Notes under the pieces: model-generated | What the model was told of the DNA's origin: nothing | Database searches by the model: none | What the model saw: the letters and a program-made list of their open reading frames with translations, nothing else | Assembly: GCA_965116565.1 (NCBI GenBank) | Contig: OZ220699.1 | Coordinates: 1,178,001 to 1,242,000, forward strand | Direction: 5' to 3' | Length of the DNA: 64,000 nt | Source of the DNA: Bin87 sp965116565 | GTDB taxonomy: Bacteria > Chloroflexota > Dehalococcoidia > Lucifugimonadales > UBA3495 | Position numbers and translations under genes: made by a program | Shown here: positions 6,691-14,564 of the stretch, piece after piece | How positions within the stretch are numbered: the stretch's first letter is position 1 | Layout of the letters: each line of letters starts with the position of its first letter

Positions 6691-7575
6691 ATGACCAGCG
6701 CACCATCATCCTCAGTGGCGTTCTGGGAGCAGACCGAGGCGCAACTGGCCGAAGCTCCGCCCGGCGTGGAGTTGGAACGGGACGCGTTCTACTCGCAACC
6801 CGAGTGGGATGTGTACCGGTTGCATTACACGAGCACCGGCGGGCATCGTCTGTTCGCATGGTTTTCGGTGCCGCACGGCGACGGGCCGTTTCCCGCGCTG
6901 GTGCGGATGCCCGATTACGCCAGTGTGCACGACATAATCTACACTTCGTTGCGTCATCATGCGGTGGTGATGAACCCGACCTACCGGGGGCAACGCAACA
7001 GCGACGGTCTGGCGCGCGCGTCATATCCCGGCTTTTTGACCGATGGCATCGAAAGTCCGGAAACGTACATCCTGCTGGGGGCGTACGCTGACGCTCTGCG
7101 CGCCGTTGATGCCCTGCTGGAGCAGCAGCAAGCGCAAATAGGGACTGTTGCCCTCACCGGCGCGGGTCTGGGAGCCAGCCTGGCGTTGGCCGCGGCCGCT
7201 CGCCGTCCCAACATCGCTGCGGTGGCCGCGGATACGCCGATGGCTTTGGGACACCAGGCGGCGTTGCAGCGCGGACTGGGCTATCCCCTCGGTGAATTGG
7301 GTGACTATCTGCGCGCCAATCCGGAACGTGCCGATGACGTGGCGGGAACCCTTGCGAGGGTCAACCCCGTGGATTTTGCTCCATCAGTTGCAACCCCCGT
7401 GCTGATGAGCGCCGGCCGGTTCGATCGCAGCCTGTGTCCGCTGGCGTTCGCAGAGGAACTCGCGGACGCGCTGCCGGTTTGCGATTTGCGCGTATATGCG
7501 GGAGCGGCCGAGGGTGGCGGACATGAGCACGGGCTGATCAGGTCTGCATGGTTGGCGGAGCGGCTTGGTACATAA
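6691..7575 (+). CDS. AXE1-like alpha/beta hydrolase homologue lacking the serine nucleophile
   Basis: 294 aa, paralogous to the preceding hydrolase (same order of motifs, similar N-terminus with FYSQPEWDVYRLHYTS). The elbow reads G157-A158-G159-L160-G161, with Gly where the catalytic Ser should be, while the Asp region (GRFDRSLCPL) and a late His (GGGHEHG) persist. It is therefore probably not a normal esterase; it may bind ligand or partner with the active paralogue. AGGAGGA precedes ATG 6691, and the gene is co-transcribed with the upstream hydrolase. Confidence 0.75.
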   Translation: MTSAPSSSVAFWEQTEAQLAEAPPGVELERDAFYSQPEWDVYRLHYTSTGGHRLFAWFSVPHGDGPFPALVRMPDYASVHDIIYTSLRHHAVVMNPTYRGQRNSDGLARASYPGFLTDGIESPETYILLGAYADALRAVDALLEQQQAQIGTVALTGAGLGASLALAAAARRPNIAAVAADTPMALGHQAALQRGLGYPLGELGDYLRANPERADDVAGTLARVNPVDFAPSVATPVLMSAGRFDRSLCPLAFAEELADALPVCDLRVYAGAAEGGGHEHGLIRSAWLAERLGT

Positions 7576-7722
7576 CCCGTTTAGAATCCGGCTTCGAGCT
7601 ACCAGCGCGCCCCGGGTGGCTGGGGCGCAATCGACATGAGCCGTTTACGCGCCGCGAAGCCGCTGGTTTCCGCGTCTCGTATAAGTTAATAGCCAGCGCC
7701 GGATTCGCAGAGGGAGTCGACC

Positions 7723-8157
7723 ATGCGATTTTTGTCCGTACCCCAACGAGCATTGACGGGATTGGCGCCGGGGTATCTCCGATTTGCGGTGGCGGCAACG
7801 GCGGTGTTGGCGCTTCATCTGGCTATGGCGTGCGGCGGCGGCCAACCGGCAGATTCGAGTGACGGAATGGAACCACAGAACCTGACCGCCCTGCAGCAAC
7901 AAGCGCGTGAGGTACTGGCGAAACGGCTGTCCGCGCCGGCCGGCGAGTTGGCGTTGGTGAGCGATGAATCGGTTCAGTGGGCAGACTCGTCGTTGGGTTG
8001 CCCCGAGGCCGGCATGATGTACGCCCAGGTCATCACTCCCGGGCACCGGATCACCTTCGGCTACCAGGGGGACCAATACGAAGTGCATACGTCGGATGGA
8101 GACGGGTCCGGTTCGCAACCGGCCATGGTGTCGTGCGAGGGCGGGACGTCTTACTGA
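7723..8157 (+). CDS. Secreted lipoprotein with SLGCPEAG domain
   Basis: 144 aa. The signal peptide ends in a lipobox LAMAC, with Cys37 as lipidation site. The mature part holds a domain of about 100 residues: helix (LQQQAREVLAKRLSAP), then VQWADSSLGCPEAGMMYAQVITPGHRITFGYQGDQYEVHTS and a terminal SCEGG. Such domains recur in Chloroflexota and cyanobacterial surface proteins with no known function. The two conserved Cys (GCP and SCEGG) may form a disulfide. It is one of a tandem pair with 8355-8816. The 147-nt gap before it shows no feature. Confidence 0.7.
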   Translation: MRFLSVPQRALTGLAPGYLRFAVAATAVLALHLAMACGGGQPADSSDGMEPQNLTALQQQAREVLAKRLSAPAGELALVSDESVQWADSSLGCPEAGMMYAQVITPGHRITFGYQGDQYEVHTSDGDGSGSQPAMVSCEGGTSY

Positions 8158-8354
8158 CGCAGGCGCGAGTTTTATCGCTCGGTTCCCGCGATGCTCGAAA
8201 ACCGGACGCCGCGTCGCGAACCTGATGGGGCCCGTCTGCGTCGGCTGGCGATGCCTGACTGTAGCGATGATCTTGGGGGATAAGGCTACCATCGATCCTA
8301 TAACTGATCACAGGATACATTTATCGCAACATACACACGCGGGAGGAATGCTCC

Positions 8355-8816
8355 ATGCTGAATTCATCGAACTCCCATTGGCTGTTGAGGTGGTTTGCAT
8401 TTGGGTTTGCCCTGATCATCGCGGCGACCATCGCTTTGCTGACCACATCGCCATCGATTGCCTACACCACCGACCTGCGGGGTGAACCCGTACTGGCTGA
8501 GCACGATCCGAACCCCCGGACGGGCTTGGAACCGACGAAATCGCGGCAGCTCGAGGCGAAGGCGCGGAATGTCCTTGCCAACCGCCTGTCCGTCTCACCT
8601 GGCGACCTCGAATTGATCAGCCGGGAAGCGGTGCGGTGGCCTGACACCTCCCTGGGCTGTCCCGAGCCCGGACACCGGTACGCCAAGGTGATGGTTCCCG
8701 GCTTCCGGTTCACTTTCGACTACGACGGCAGCCTCTACGAGGTGCACACCGCCCGGGAAGACGGGATCGGGTCGCACCGGCGGCCGGTCTCGTGCGAGGG
8801 TGGCTTGGCGTACTGA
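8355..8816 (+). CDS. Secreted or membrane-anchored paralogue with SLGCPEPG domain
   Basis: 153 aa. The N-terminal hydrophobic segment (residues about 10-30) acts as a signal or anchor, with no lipobox cysteine, unlike the upstream copy. The domain matches it closely: ARNVLANRLSVSPGDLELIS, then WPDTSLGCPEPGHRYAKVMVPG, YEVHT and a terminal SCEGG. GGGAGGAAT precedes the ATG at 8355. The two copies differ in attachment to the membrane, suggesting division of labour after duplication. Function unknown. Confidence 0.7.
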   Translation: MLNSSNSHWLLRWFAFGFALIIAATIALLTTSPSIAYTTDLRGEPVLAEHDPNPRTGLEPTKSRQLEAKARNVLANRLSVSPGDLELISREAVRWPDTSLGCPEPGHRYAKVMVPGFRFTFDYDGSLYEVHTAREDGIGSHRRPVSCEGGLAY

Positions 8817-8863
8817 GCAGAAAGCAGGGGCCGGGCCGGGCCGCCGGTGCCTGAGTTGGCGTG

Positions 8864-8872
8864 TGCTAGAAT
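8864..8872 (+). promoter_or_regulatory. Extended -10 for tRNA-Arg
   Basis: TGCTAGAAT ends 7 nt before the first base of the tRNA, so transcription would begin almost at the mature 5' end. No clear -35 is present, as expected for an extended -10 promoter. Confidence 0.4.
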
Positions 8873-8879
8873 AGCAATT

Positions 8880-8951
8880 GCCCCCGTAGCTCAGTGGATA
8901 GAGTGCTGGCCTCCGGAGCCAGAGACCGGAGTTCGAGTCTCCGCGGGGGTA
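8880..8951 (+). tRNA. tRNA-Arg (anticodon CCG)
   Basis: A full cloverleaf can be folded: 7-bp acceptor stem (first pair G-U), D stem GCTC/GAGT, anticodon stem CTGGC/GCCAG with loop CTCCGGA giving anticodon CCG, a 4-nt variable region, T stem CGGAG/CTCCG with loop TTCGAGT, and discriminator A. CCA is not encoded. Confidence 0.92.
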
Positions 8952-9007
8952 CTTGCGATGTTGCCCGGGTCCTGGGTGATGCGTGCCATCACTCGTAGGC
9001 CGACGTT

Positions 9008-9082
9008 CGGGGTGTGGCCTAGCGGCAAGGCGCCTGCTTTGGGAGCAGGAGATCGGCAGTTCGAATCTGCCCACCCCGACCA
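9008..9082 (+). tRNA. tRNA-Pro (anticodon TGG) with encoded CCA
   Basis: Acceptor CGGGGTG/CACCCCG, anticodon stem CCTGC/GCAGG with loop TTTGGGA (anticodon TGG), T stem GGCAG/CTGCC with loop TTCGAAT, discriminator A and an encoded CCA. It starts 56 nt after tRNA-Arg and is probably co-transcribed. It converges on tenA, whose stop is 5 nt beyond the CCA. Confidence 0.92.
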
Positions 9083-9087
9083 GCCCG

Positions 9088-9753
9088 TCACACGGGCCAG
9101 TCCTCAAGCGTCCAGCCCATCTCCCAGAATGCCTGCTCGTAGCGCGTGCAGGTGATATACGCTTCCTTCATCGCCGCGATCTCGGCGGACCCGGCGGTTG
9201 AGGCGACGCGGTCGCAGATGGCCCGACACTCTTCGGCTACCGCCTGCTGCTCGGAGGCGGCGTACATCTGGATCCACTGGGCGTACCCGGCATGATCGGG
9301 GAGGCCCTGGTCCGCGAGCCGTTCTCCCACACGCCAGTATCCCCATATGCAGGGCAGGAGCGCCGCCACCAGCTCGCCGAAACTGCCCTGGTGAGCGACA
9401 CGCAGCAGGTAGCTGGTGTAGGAGTAGCAAGTCGGCGCGTGGACCGTCGCATCCAGTTCAGCCTCGGTGATACCGAACTGTGCGCAGTACGAACGGTGCA
9501 AATCCATTTCGGTGTTCAGGATGTAGTCCACCGAGCGGGCAAACCACGCCATCGTTTCCAGGTCGGGAGCCTTGGCGGCGGCCAGCGCAAGACAACGGGC
9601 GAAATCGACCAGATAGACGTAGTCCTGGGTTATGAAGTGTCGGAAACGATCCATGGGCAGCGTGCCGTCGCCGATGCCCTGGACAAATGGGTGGAAAGCC
9701 ATGGCCTCGCGCTGCCCTTCGGATTCCCGTTCGATCTCATCACAAAAAGACAT
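9088..9753 (-). CDS. tenA: Thiaminase II / aminopyrimidine aminohydrolase TenA
   Basis: 221 aa, full length. TenA hydrolyses degraded thiamine pyrimidines (aminomethyl to hydroxymethyl pyrimidine) in thiamine salvage. The catalytic residues fall at the same numbers as in the Bacillus enzyme: Asp44 (FITQDYVY), Cys135 (LLPCIWGYW) and Glu205 (RYEQAFWEMGW). It is cytoplasmic and helical. It lies 45 nt downstream of the thioesterase gene, in line with trmD, so probably in one transcript. No TPP riboswitch was seen upstream, and no other thiamine gene is in the window. Confidence 0.92.
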   Translation of the reverse strand: MSFCDEIERESEGQREAMAFHPFVQGIGDGTLPMDRFRHFITQDYVYLVDFARCLALAAAKAPDLETMAWFARSVDYILNTEMDLHRSYCAQFGITEAELDATVHAPTCYSYTSYLLRVAHQGSFGELVAALLPCIWGYWRVGERLADQGLPDHAGYAQWIQMYAASEQQAVAEECRAICDRVASTAGSAEIAAMKEAYITCTRYEQAFWEMGWTLEDWPV

Positions 9754-9798
9754 CAGTGCACCTCGTTTCGGTGGATCGGTCCGCGCCCGGCGTGTTCG

Positions 9799-10326
9799 CT
9801 ACGGCGCGGGTTGGCCCTGGGCTGCGGCGAGTTCGGGGAATTTTGACAGGGGCAGGACCACGCCCTGGGTTTCCCAATTGTCGACCAGTTGGCGGATGGC
9901 GTCGGGCACGGGGCGAGTGCCGCCGGTGTCGGCGTGGAATCCGACGTACACCGACTCGATGATGGTGAGCGGCGCACGGTCGGGCTCGTCGCCGTCGGGA
10001 AAGATCGCCACCTCCAGGATGAGGCTGGTGTTGCCGATGCGGGCCACGCGGGCGCGGAGGTCGAGCATTTCGTCGACCCTGACCGGCGCTTTGTATTCGA
10101 CGGTAATCTTTGCCACCGCGCTGTCGAAATATCCGGCGGCGGCGACGCGGTAGATGCTGAACCCCAAGTTGCGGAAATACTCGGCCTGGGCGACCTCCAG
10201 CCAGCCCAGGTAGCTCCCGTTAAAGGCGATACCCTGAGCGTCGCACTCCTGCCACCGGACGCGCACGGGCACGCCGAAGCGATAGTCGCTGCGCACATGG
10301 GCCGGTTCAGGCATCCGGGCCGCCAT
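9799..10326 (-). CDS. Hotdog-fold acyl-CoA thioesterase (YbgC/4HBT family)
   Basis: 175 aa. The N-terminal motif VRVRWQECDAQGIAFNGSYLGWLE is the YbgC/4-hydroxybenzoyl-CoA thioesterase signature, with the catalytic Asp in ECDAQG. It would hydrolyse short acyl-CoA thioesters in the cytoplasm. The start at 10326 overlaps the trmD stop (10307) by 20 nt; a second ATG at 10314 also overlaps. The overlap implies coupling to trmD. Physiological substrate unknown. Confidence 0.82.
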   Translation of the reverse strand: MAARMPEPAHVRSDYRFGVPVRVRWQECDAQGIAFNGSYLGWLEVAQAEYFRNLGFSIYRVAAAGYFDSAVAKITVEYKAPVRVDEMLDLRARVARIGNTSLILEVAIFPDGDEPDRAPLTIIESVYVGFHADTGGTRPVPDAIRQLVDNWETQGVVLPLSKFPELAAAQGQPAP

Positions 10327-11065
10327 CCCAACCCAGGCTGGCCAGGTACACGCGGTCTGAGTTGGTCAATGGCGCGGTCGCCAGCAGGTCGGGCCGGAGA
10401 TGCAGGGTGCGCTCCAATGACTTGTGGCGGCGCCACCGATCGATCGCGGCGTGGTTGCCGGAACGCAACACTTCGGGCGTTTCCATGCCGTGGAATTCGG
10501 CCGGCCGCGTGTACAACGGGTGCTGCAACAGGCCGGAAGTAATGCTGTCCTCCTGAACGTTTTCCTCGGAACCCACCACGCCCGGGACGAAACGGGATAC
10601 GGCGTCGATGATTACCATAGCGGCAAGCTCGCCGCCGGTCAGCACGTAATCGCCGATGGATATTTCGTGGGTTACCAGTCCCTGGCGAATGCGCTCGTCA
10701 ACCCCTGCGTAGTGGCCGCAGATGATGACCATGCCGGAGGCGAGGGCCAGTTCATCGACCAATTCTTGGTTCAAGGTGCGACCCTGGGGAGACGTAAGTA
10801 CGATCGGTGTGAGGTCCCGTTCCTCAGCTGCGATGCCGCGAAGAGCGTCGTCCACCGCGGCGAACACGGGCTCGGGCTTCATGACCATGCCGGGCCCGCC
10901 GCCGAACTGATAGTCATCGGCGGTGCCGTGCCGGTCTCCGGTGAATTCCCGTATATCGATGGCATGGATCGAGACCAACCCGCGTTCAACCGCGCGTCCA
11001 ATGATGCTGTACTCCGTCAACATGCGAAACGCTTCCGGGAACAGCGTCAGAACGTGGTAGCGCAT
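10307..11065 (-). CDS. trmD: tRNA (guanine-37-N1)-methyltransferase TrmD
   Basis: 252 aa, full-length SPOUT methyltransferase that modifies G37 of tRNAs reading CNN codons, including tRNA-Pro. Characteristic blocks: LTLFPEAF at the N-terminus, GDRHGTADDYQFGGGPGMV, IVLTSPQGRTLNQ, IICGHYAGVDERI (trefoil knot) and SIGDYVLTGGELAAM with the catalytic Asp region. It starts 55 nt downstream of the amidohydrolase gene. No rpsP, rimM or rplS lies beside it, so the usual ribosomal context is lost. Confidence 0.96.
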   Translation of the reverse strand: MRYHVLTLFPEAFRMLTEYSIIGRAVERGLVSIHAIDIREFTGDRHGTADDYQFGGGPGMVMKPEPVFAAVDDALRGIAAEERDLTPIVLTSPQGRTLNQELVDELALASGMVIICGHYAGVDERIRQGLVTHEISIGDYVLTGGELAAMVIIDAVSRFVPGVVGSEENVQEDSITSGLLQHPLYTRPAEFHGMETPEVLRSGNHAAIDRWRRHKSLERTLHLRPDLLATAPLTNSDRVYLASLGWDGGPDA

Positions 11066-11119
11066 GTTCGATAGTCCCTCTCCCCAACCGGAGAGGGTCG
11101 GCGTGAAAGTGCAGAATCC

Positions 11120-12373
11120 CTAAGCCGGCTGCAGCTCACGAATCGGCAGGCGATTCTTGTAAGCCTCGCCGCCCTTCATGATCAGCAGCAGGCGCTCCCG
11201 GTCGCGTAGCATCGAGATGCTTTGCAGCGGGTCGCCGTCCACCACCAGGATGTCGGCCAGCTTTCCTTTGGCTATCGTGCCGACGTCATTGCCCAGACCA
11301 CAACATTCGGCTGCGTAGCCGGTGGCGGACTGAATCGCCAGCGACGTGCTCATGCCTTTCTCAACCATCAGCTCGAGCTCACGGGCGTTGTCGCCGTGGA
11401 CGAAACCGCCGGCGTCGGTGCCGGCCACAATGCGGACTCCCTCCTTGATTGCGAGTTCAACGCTCTGGATGTGGATGTCCATCAGCGCCTGGGCTCGGAC
11501 CCTGATGTGGGGAGCGCTGACCGTGCTATGGAAATCGTACACCTCGAAGGTGGGCGTAAAGAACGTGCCCTGATCTGCCATCATCTTGAGCATGTCGGGG
11601 TCGGTGGCGAGGTAGCAACCGTGCTCAATGGATCCCGCGCCGGCCTTGATGGCGATGGGCAGCCCGGTGCCGCCGACGGCGTGGCACAAGGTGCTCCGGC
11701 CCAATGCGGCCGCTTCGTCCACCAGGGCCTTGGCTTCGTCAAGGGCATACGCCTGGTCCAGCGGCCCGTTGCCGGGGCGCCCGGATGCCCCGCCCGTGGT
11801 GGCGAACTTGATCTGGTCGGCGCCGCAGCGGACGAGTTCCCGTACCTTGGCGCGAACGCCATCGACGCCGTCAGCCACCCCGTCGGGCGCCAGTGGATCG
11901 TGTCCCAGGATGACCTTGCGGTGGCCGCTGCCACTCACCTTGTCCTCGATGCCGCCGGTGGGAGACATGATGTTGATCGAGATGATCAGGCGGGGACCCT
12001 TGATGAGTCCCTCCTCAACGGCCATTTTGAATCCGGCGTCCAGGCCTCCCGCATCGCGCACGGTGGTATAGCCGGCCGCCAACGTGTCCTCTATCACCTG
12101 GGCGGTACGGATGCTGAACAGCGACGACGGCTCGTCCATGCCCCAGCGTCCGGTGAGGCCATAGCCACCCGAAGCCAGGTGATCGTGCACGTCGATCAGG
12201 CCGGGCATGATGGTAAGCCCGCCGGCATCAAGCACCTCCGCTCCCTCCGGGACGGGTACCGACGCCCGGGGGCCCACCTCTACGATTCGCTCCCCGTCCA
12301 CGAGCACGGTAACGTCTTGGACTTTCGGCGCTCCCGTGCCGTCAATCAGGTTCCCTCCGACAATAGCGAGCAT
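11120..12373 (-). CDS. Metal-dependent amidohydrolase (imidazolonepropionase/prolidase-like)
   Basis: 417 aa, amidohydrolase superfamily. The N-terminal beta domain (IVGGNLIDGTG) is followed by the metal motif GLIDVHDHL. Further ligands are likely in TLCHAVGGTG and SIEHGCYLA, with an Asp in IVAGTDAGGFVHG. These enzymes cleave cyclic amides or acyl-amino acids; the substrate is not determinable. The ATG at 12373 matches the family N-terminus and has GAGAGG upstream; the longer frame adds 18 residues. It is divergent from mogA. Confidence 0.85.
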   Translation of the reverse strand: MLAIVGGNLIDGTGAPKVQDVTVLVDGERIVEVGPRASVPVPEGAEVLDAGGLTIMPGLIDVHDHLASGGYGLTGRWGMDEPSSLFSIRTAQVIEDTLAAGYTTVRDAGGLDAGFKMAVEEGLIKGPRLIISINIMSPTGGIEDKVSGSGHRKVILGHDPLAPDGVADGVDGVRAKVRELVRCGADQIKFATTGGASGRPGNGPLDQAYALDEAKALVDEAAALGRSTLCHAVGGTGLPIAIKAGAGSIEHGCYLATDPDMLKMMADQGTFFTPTFEVYDFHSTVSAPHIRVRAQALMDIHIQSVELAIKEGVRIVAGTDAGGFVHGDNARELELMVEKGMSTSLAIQSATGYAAECCGLGNDVGTIAKGKLADILVVDGDPLQSISMLRDRERLLLIMKGGEAYKNRLPIRELQPA

Positions 12374-12485
12374 AGCGTACCTCTCATTGCGCCTTGCGTA
12401 TTCGCGGCCCATTATAGGCCAATGCATTCCGGGGCGGTATGGTATTATTGCCGCCGGCAGAACTCAACCATTCAGGAATCAAGAT

Positions 12486-12977
12486 ATGCACCGCCTCGCC
12501 ATCCTCACCGTGAGCACGTCCGGAGCGCATGGCCAGCGCGTCGACGTCGGCAGTGACGCGATCCGGGAAAAGCTGCCGCCGCCCGACTATGAGGAAGTTC
12601 GCTACGAGATCGTGGCTGACGACGCCGAGGCCATCACCGAACGGGTCAGCGCGTGGGCCGATTCGGGCGAGGTTGACCTGATAGTAACCACCGGCGGGAC
12701 CGGCATGGGCCGCAGCGACGTTACCCCTGAAGCCGCACGCCAGGCGATGGAGCGAGAGGTACCGGGGATGGCCGAAGCCATGCGCGCCGAGACCCTGCAG
12801 TTCACGCCGATGGCGATGCTGAGTCGCTCCGTGGTGGGGATCAGGGGATACACATTGATCATCACGCTTCCCGGGAGCCCGCGCGGAGTCGGGGAATGTC
12901 TTGACGTGGTTCTGCCCGTGTTGCCCCACGCGCTGGAATTGTTGCAGCGCGAGTCAGTGCAGGAGCATCCCCGCTAA
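12486..12977 (+). CDS. Molybdenum cofactor biosynthesis protein, MogA/MoaB type
   Basis: 163 aa, molybdopterin adenylyltransferase-like domain (MoCF_biosynth). It activates molybdopterin for metal insertion. Signature blocks: ILTVSTSGAHGQRVD, LIVTTGGTGMGRSDVTPEA and ITLPGSPRGVGECL. The ATG at 12486 gives the normal length; the longer frame runs back through the intergenic region. An extended -10-like TGGTATTAT lies at about 12438-12446. It is followed by a small gene 31 nt away. Which of MogA or MoaB it is cannot be decided. Confidence 0.85.
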   Translation: MHRLAILTVSTSGAHGQRVDVGSDAIREKLPPPDYEEVRYEIVADDAEAITERVSAWADSGEVDLIVTTGGTGMGRSDVTPEAARQAMEREVPGMAEAMRAETLQFTPMAMLSRSVVGIRGYTLIITLPGSPRGVGECLDVVLPVLPHALELLQRESVQEHPR

Positions 12978-13008
12978 CAGGAATCAACAACATGGAGATC
13001 GCCGCAAG

Positions 13009-13365
13009 ATGACCACCAACGCCAACCCCAACGAATCCGCTCCCGTATATTGGCCCCGGGTGAAGGAGCTGCTCGACACCATCATGGACCGCTGGATTGA
13101 ACGGCATGGTCGGCAGCCATATCCTGGAATCCACGAGTACTGGTGGGAAACGCCCGAGGAGTTGGCCGCGTCGGTGCTCAACGGCTACCCGTCCATCGAA
13201 CCGGGAAAGCCGGGGGCTGAAACGCACCTGGTGCGCTCTCTAAGGTTGGGGTGCGGCACGTTTGGCCGGATGCCGTTGCGGGGTCCGTTCCTGTCCCGCG
13301 CCGAGGCCGCAGAAATCGCCGCGTGGATCGACGCTGGAATGCCCAAGGGGCCGGAGGATGCGTAG
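13009..13365 (+). CDS. Small hypothetical protein
   Basis: 118 aa, not recognised. It is rich in Trp and Tyr near the N-terminus (YWPRVKELLDTIMDRWIERHGR), then PYPGIHEYWWETPEEL, and ends with LSRAEAAEIAAWIDAGMPKGP, which recalls the haem-domain or planctomycete-type AAxWIDxG helix of cytochrome-like proteins; no CxxCH is present. GGAG precedes the ATG at 13009. It is probably co-transcribed with the mogA-like gene. Confidence 0.6.
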   Translation: MTTNANPNESAPVYWPRVKELLDTIMDRWIERHGRQPYPGIHEYWWETPEELAASVLNGYPSIEPGKPGAETHLVRSLRLGCGTFGRMPLRGPFLSRAEAAEIAAWIDAGMPKGPEDA

Positions 13366-13417
13366 CAGAGCCTGGATATCTGGCTGTGCCCTCTGGCGCT
13401 GAGGGTCGCGAAGTAAA

Positions 13418-13445
13418 GTAGGGGCGAATAATTATTCGCCCCTAC
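13418..13445. terminator. Perfect 28-bp palindrome between convergent genes
   Basis: GTAGGGGCGAATAA followed by its exact complement. It lies between the small plus-strand gene (ends 13365) and the NHL gene (ends 13468), followed by CCCTTTG on the plus strand, so it may act as a bidirectional terminator. A second hairpin with the same core TAGGGGCGA is at 28956-28999. Confidence 0.55.
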
Positions 13446-13467
13446 CCTTTGTCGAGTGTCATCTGCT

Positions 13468-14472
13468 TTACAGCAGGACAGGCTCCTTTTCCTTCTGGTA
13501 GACCTGGATCCGGCCACGGGTGTGGTCCAGGATAGCGATCTTGCCGTCGGGGGTCACGCGCACTCCGCACGGGTTGGAGAAAGCCTTCTCAAAATCGCCG
13601 CCATCATGGGTGATGGCCATGGTCCGCTGGCGGATCATGTCGGGGTTCGAGTTGAGCTTGCTCCTGCCCCAGCCGGAGATCTGGTGATCGCCCTTCAACT
13701 GGGCGCGGAACCGTCCGTCCGACGCGAGGATCTGTACGCGGTCGTTCTCGCGGTCGCAGACGTAGATGTCGCCGTCGTTGTCCACGAACACGGCGTTCGG
13801 GCGGTTGAACTGGCCGGGGCCGGTGCCGGTCGTGCCATAGCTGGCCTGCCACTCGCCGCCCTGGTTGAACACCTGGATGCGGTCGTTGCGCCAGTCGGCT
13901 ACGTAGATAAGTCCGTCCTTGTCCAGGCAGATTCCCCAGGGGAGATTCAACTGGCCGGCTCCGGAGCCGGACGCGCCGAACTGGCTCTTGAACGTGCCGT
14001 CCAGCCCGTAGCTCTGGATGCGGTTGTTGCGACTGTCCACGACCCACATGGTGTCGCCGTCGATGGCGATGCCGGAGGGTCCATTGAACTGGCCGTCGCC
14101 GTCGCCGCCTTCGCCCCAGTGGCTCAGGTACTCGCCATCGCCGTCAAATATGGTGATGCGATTGAGCCATTCGTCAGCAACGTAAAGGTTGCCTTCGCCG
14201 TCCAATGCGCAGGCTGTGGGCCAATACAGGTCGCCAGGGGCTTCGCCGAACTGGCTGAACTCACCCACGAAATCTTCGTCCATCGTTACGATGGAGACGC
14301 GCACCCCGTCGGGCCGGTTTTCGTAGGAGCGGTTGACCACATAGACCCTGCCTTCTTCGTCGATAGCCAGGTCCATCGGATTGCGGAGTCCGGTTCCGTT
14401 GAACTCGTTCCGACCGATGGAATGGCTATACGTGAAGGCAGTGTCCACGAGACCGAAAAGATGGGTACTCAT
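13468..14472 (-). CDS. NHL-repeat beta-propeller protein
   Basis: 334 aa with about five to six NHL units, each of the form GQFNxPxGIAxDxxGxIYVxDxxNxRIQxF; clear examples start near residues 80, 125, 175 and 225. This makes a six-bladed propeller used for binding. No signal peptide or enzyme domain is seen. In this family, peptidyl-glycine lyase and scaffold roles are both known, so function stays open. It is followed upstream by DUF1501 and DUF1800 genes on the same strand. Confidence 0.82.
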   Translation of the reverse strand: MSTHLFGLVDTAFTYSHSIGRNEFNGTGLRNPMDLAIDEEGRVYVVNRSYENRPDGVRVSIVTMDEDFVGEFSQFGEAPGDLYWPTACALDGEGNLYVADEWLNRITIFDGDGEYLSHWGEGGDGDGQFNGPSGIAIDGDTMWVVDSRNNRIQSYGLDGTFKSQFGASGSGAGQLNLPWGICLDKDGLIYVADWRNDRIQVFNQGGEWQASYGTTGTGPGQFNRPNAVFVDNDGDIYVCDRENDRVQILASDGRFRAQLKGDHQISGWGRSKLNSNPDMIRQRTMAITHDGGDFEKAFSNPCGVRVTPDGKIAILDHTRGRIQVYQKEKEPVLL

Positions 14473-14564
14473 AGACTTTCCTCTCTAATGATCGTCAGTA
14501 GTCGGGCCACAGCGGGCAGCGACCTGAGCTGAATCCGCTGTGGCCGAATATTCGGTCAACCGGC

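Noticed and set aside
8880..9082. tRNA-Sec or an attachment site in the tRNA pair
   Set aside because: Both fold as normal tRNA-Arg and tRNA-Pro; no selC-like long acceptor arm, and no integrase or duplicated tRNA end is nearby.
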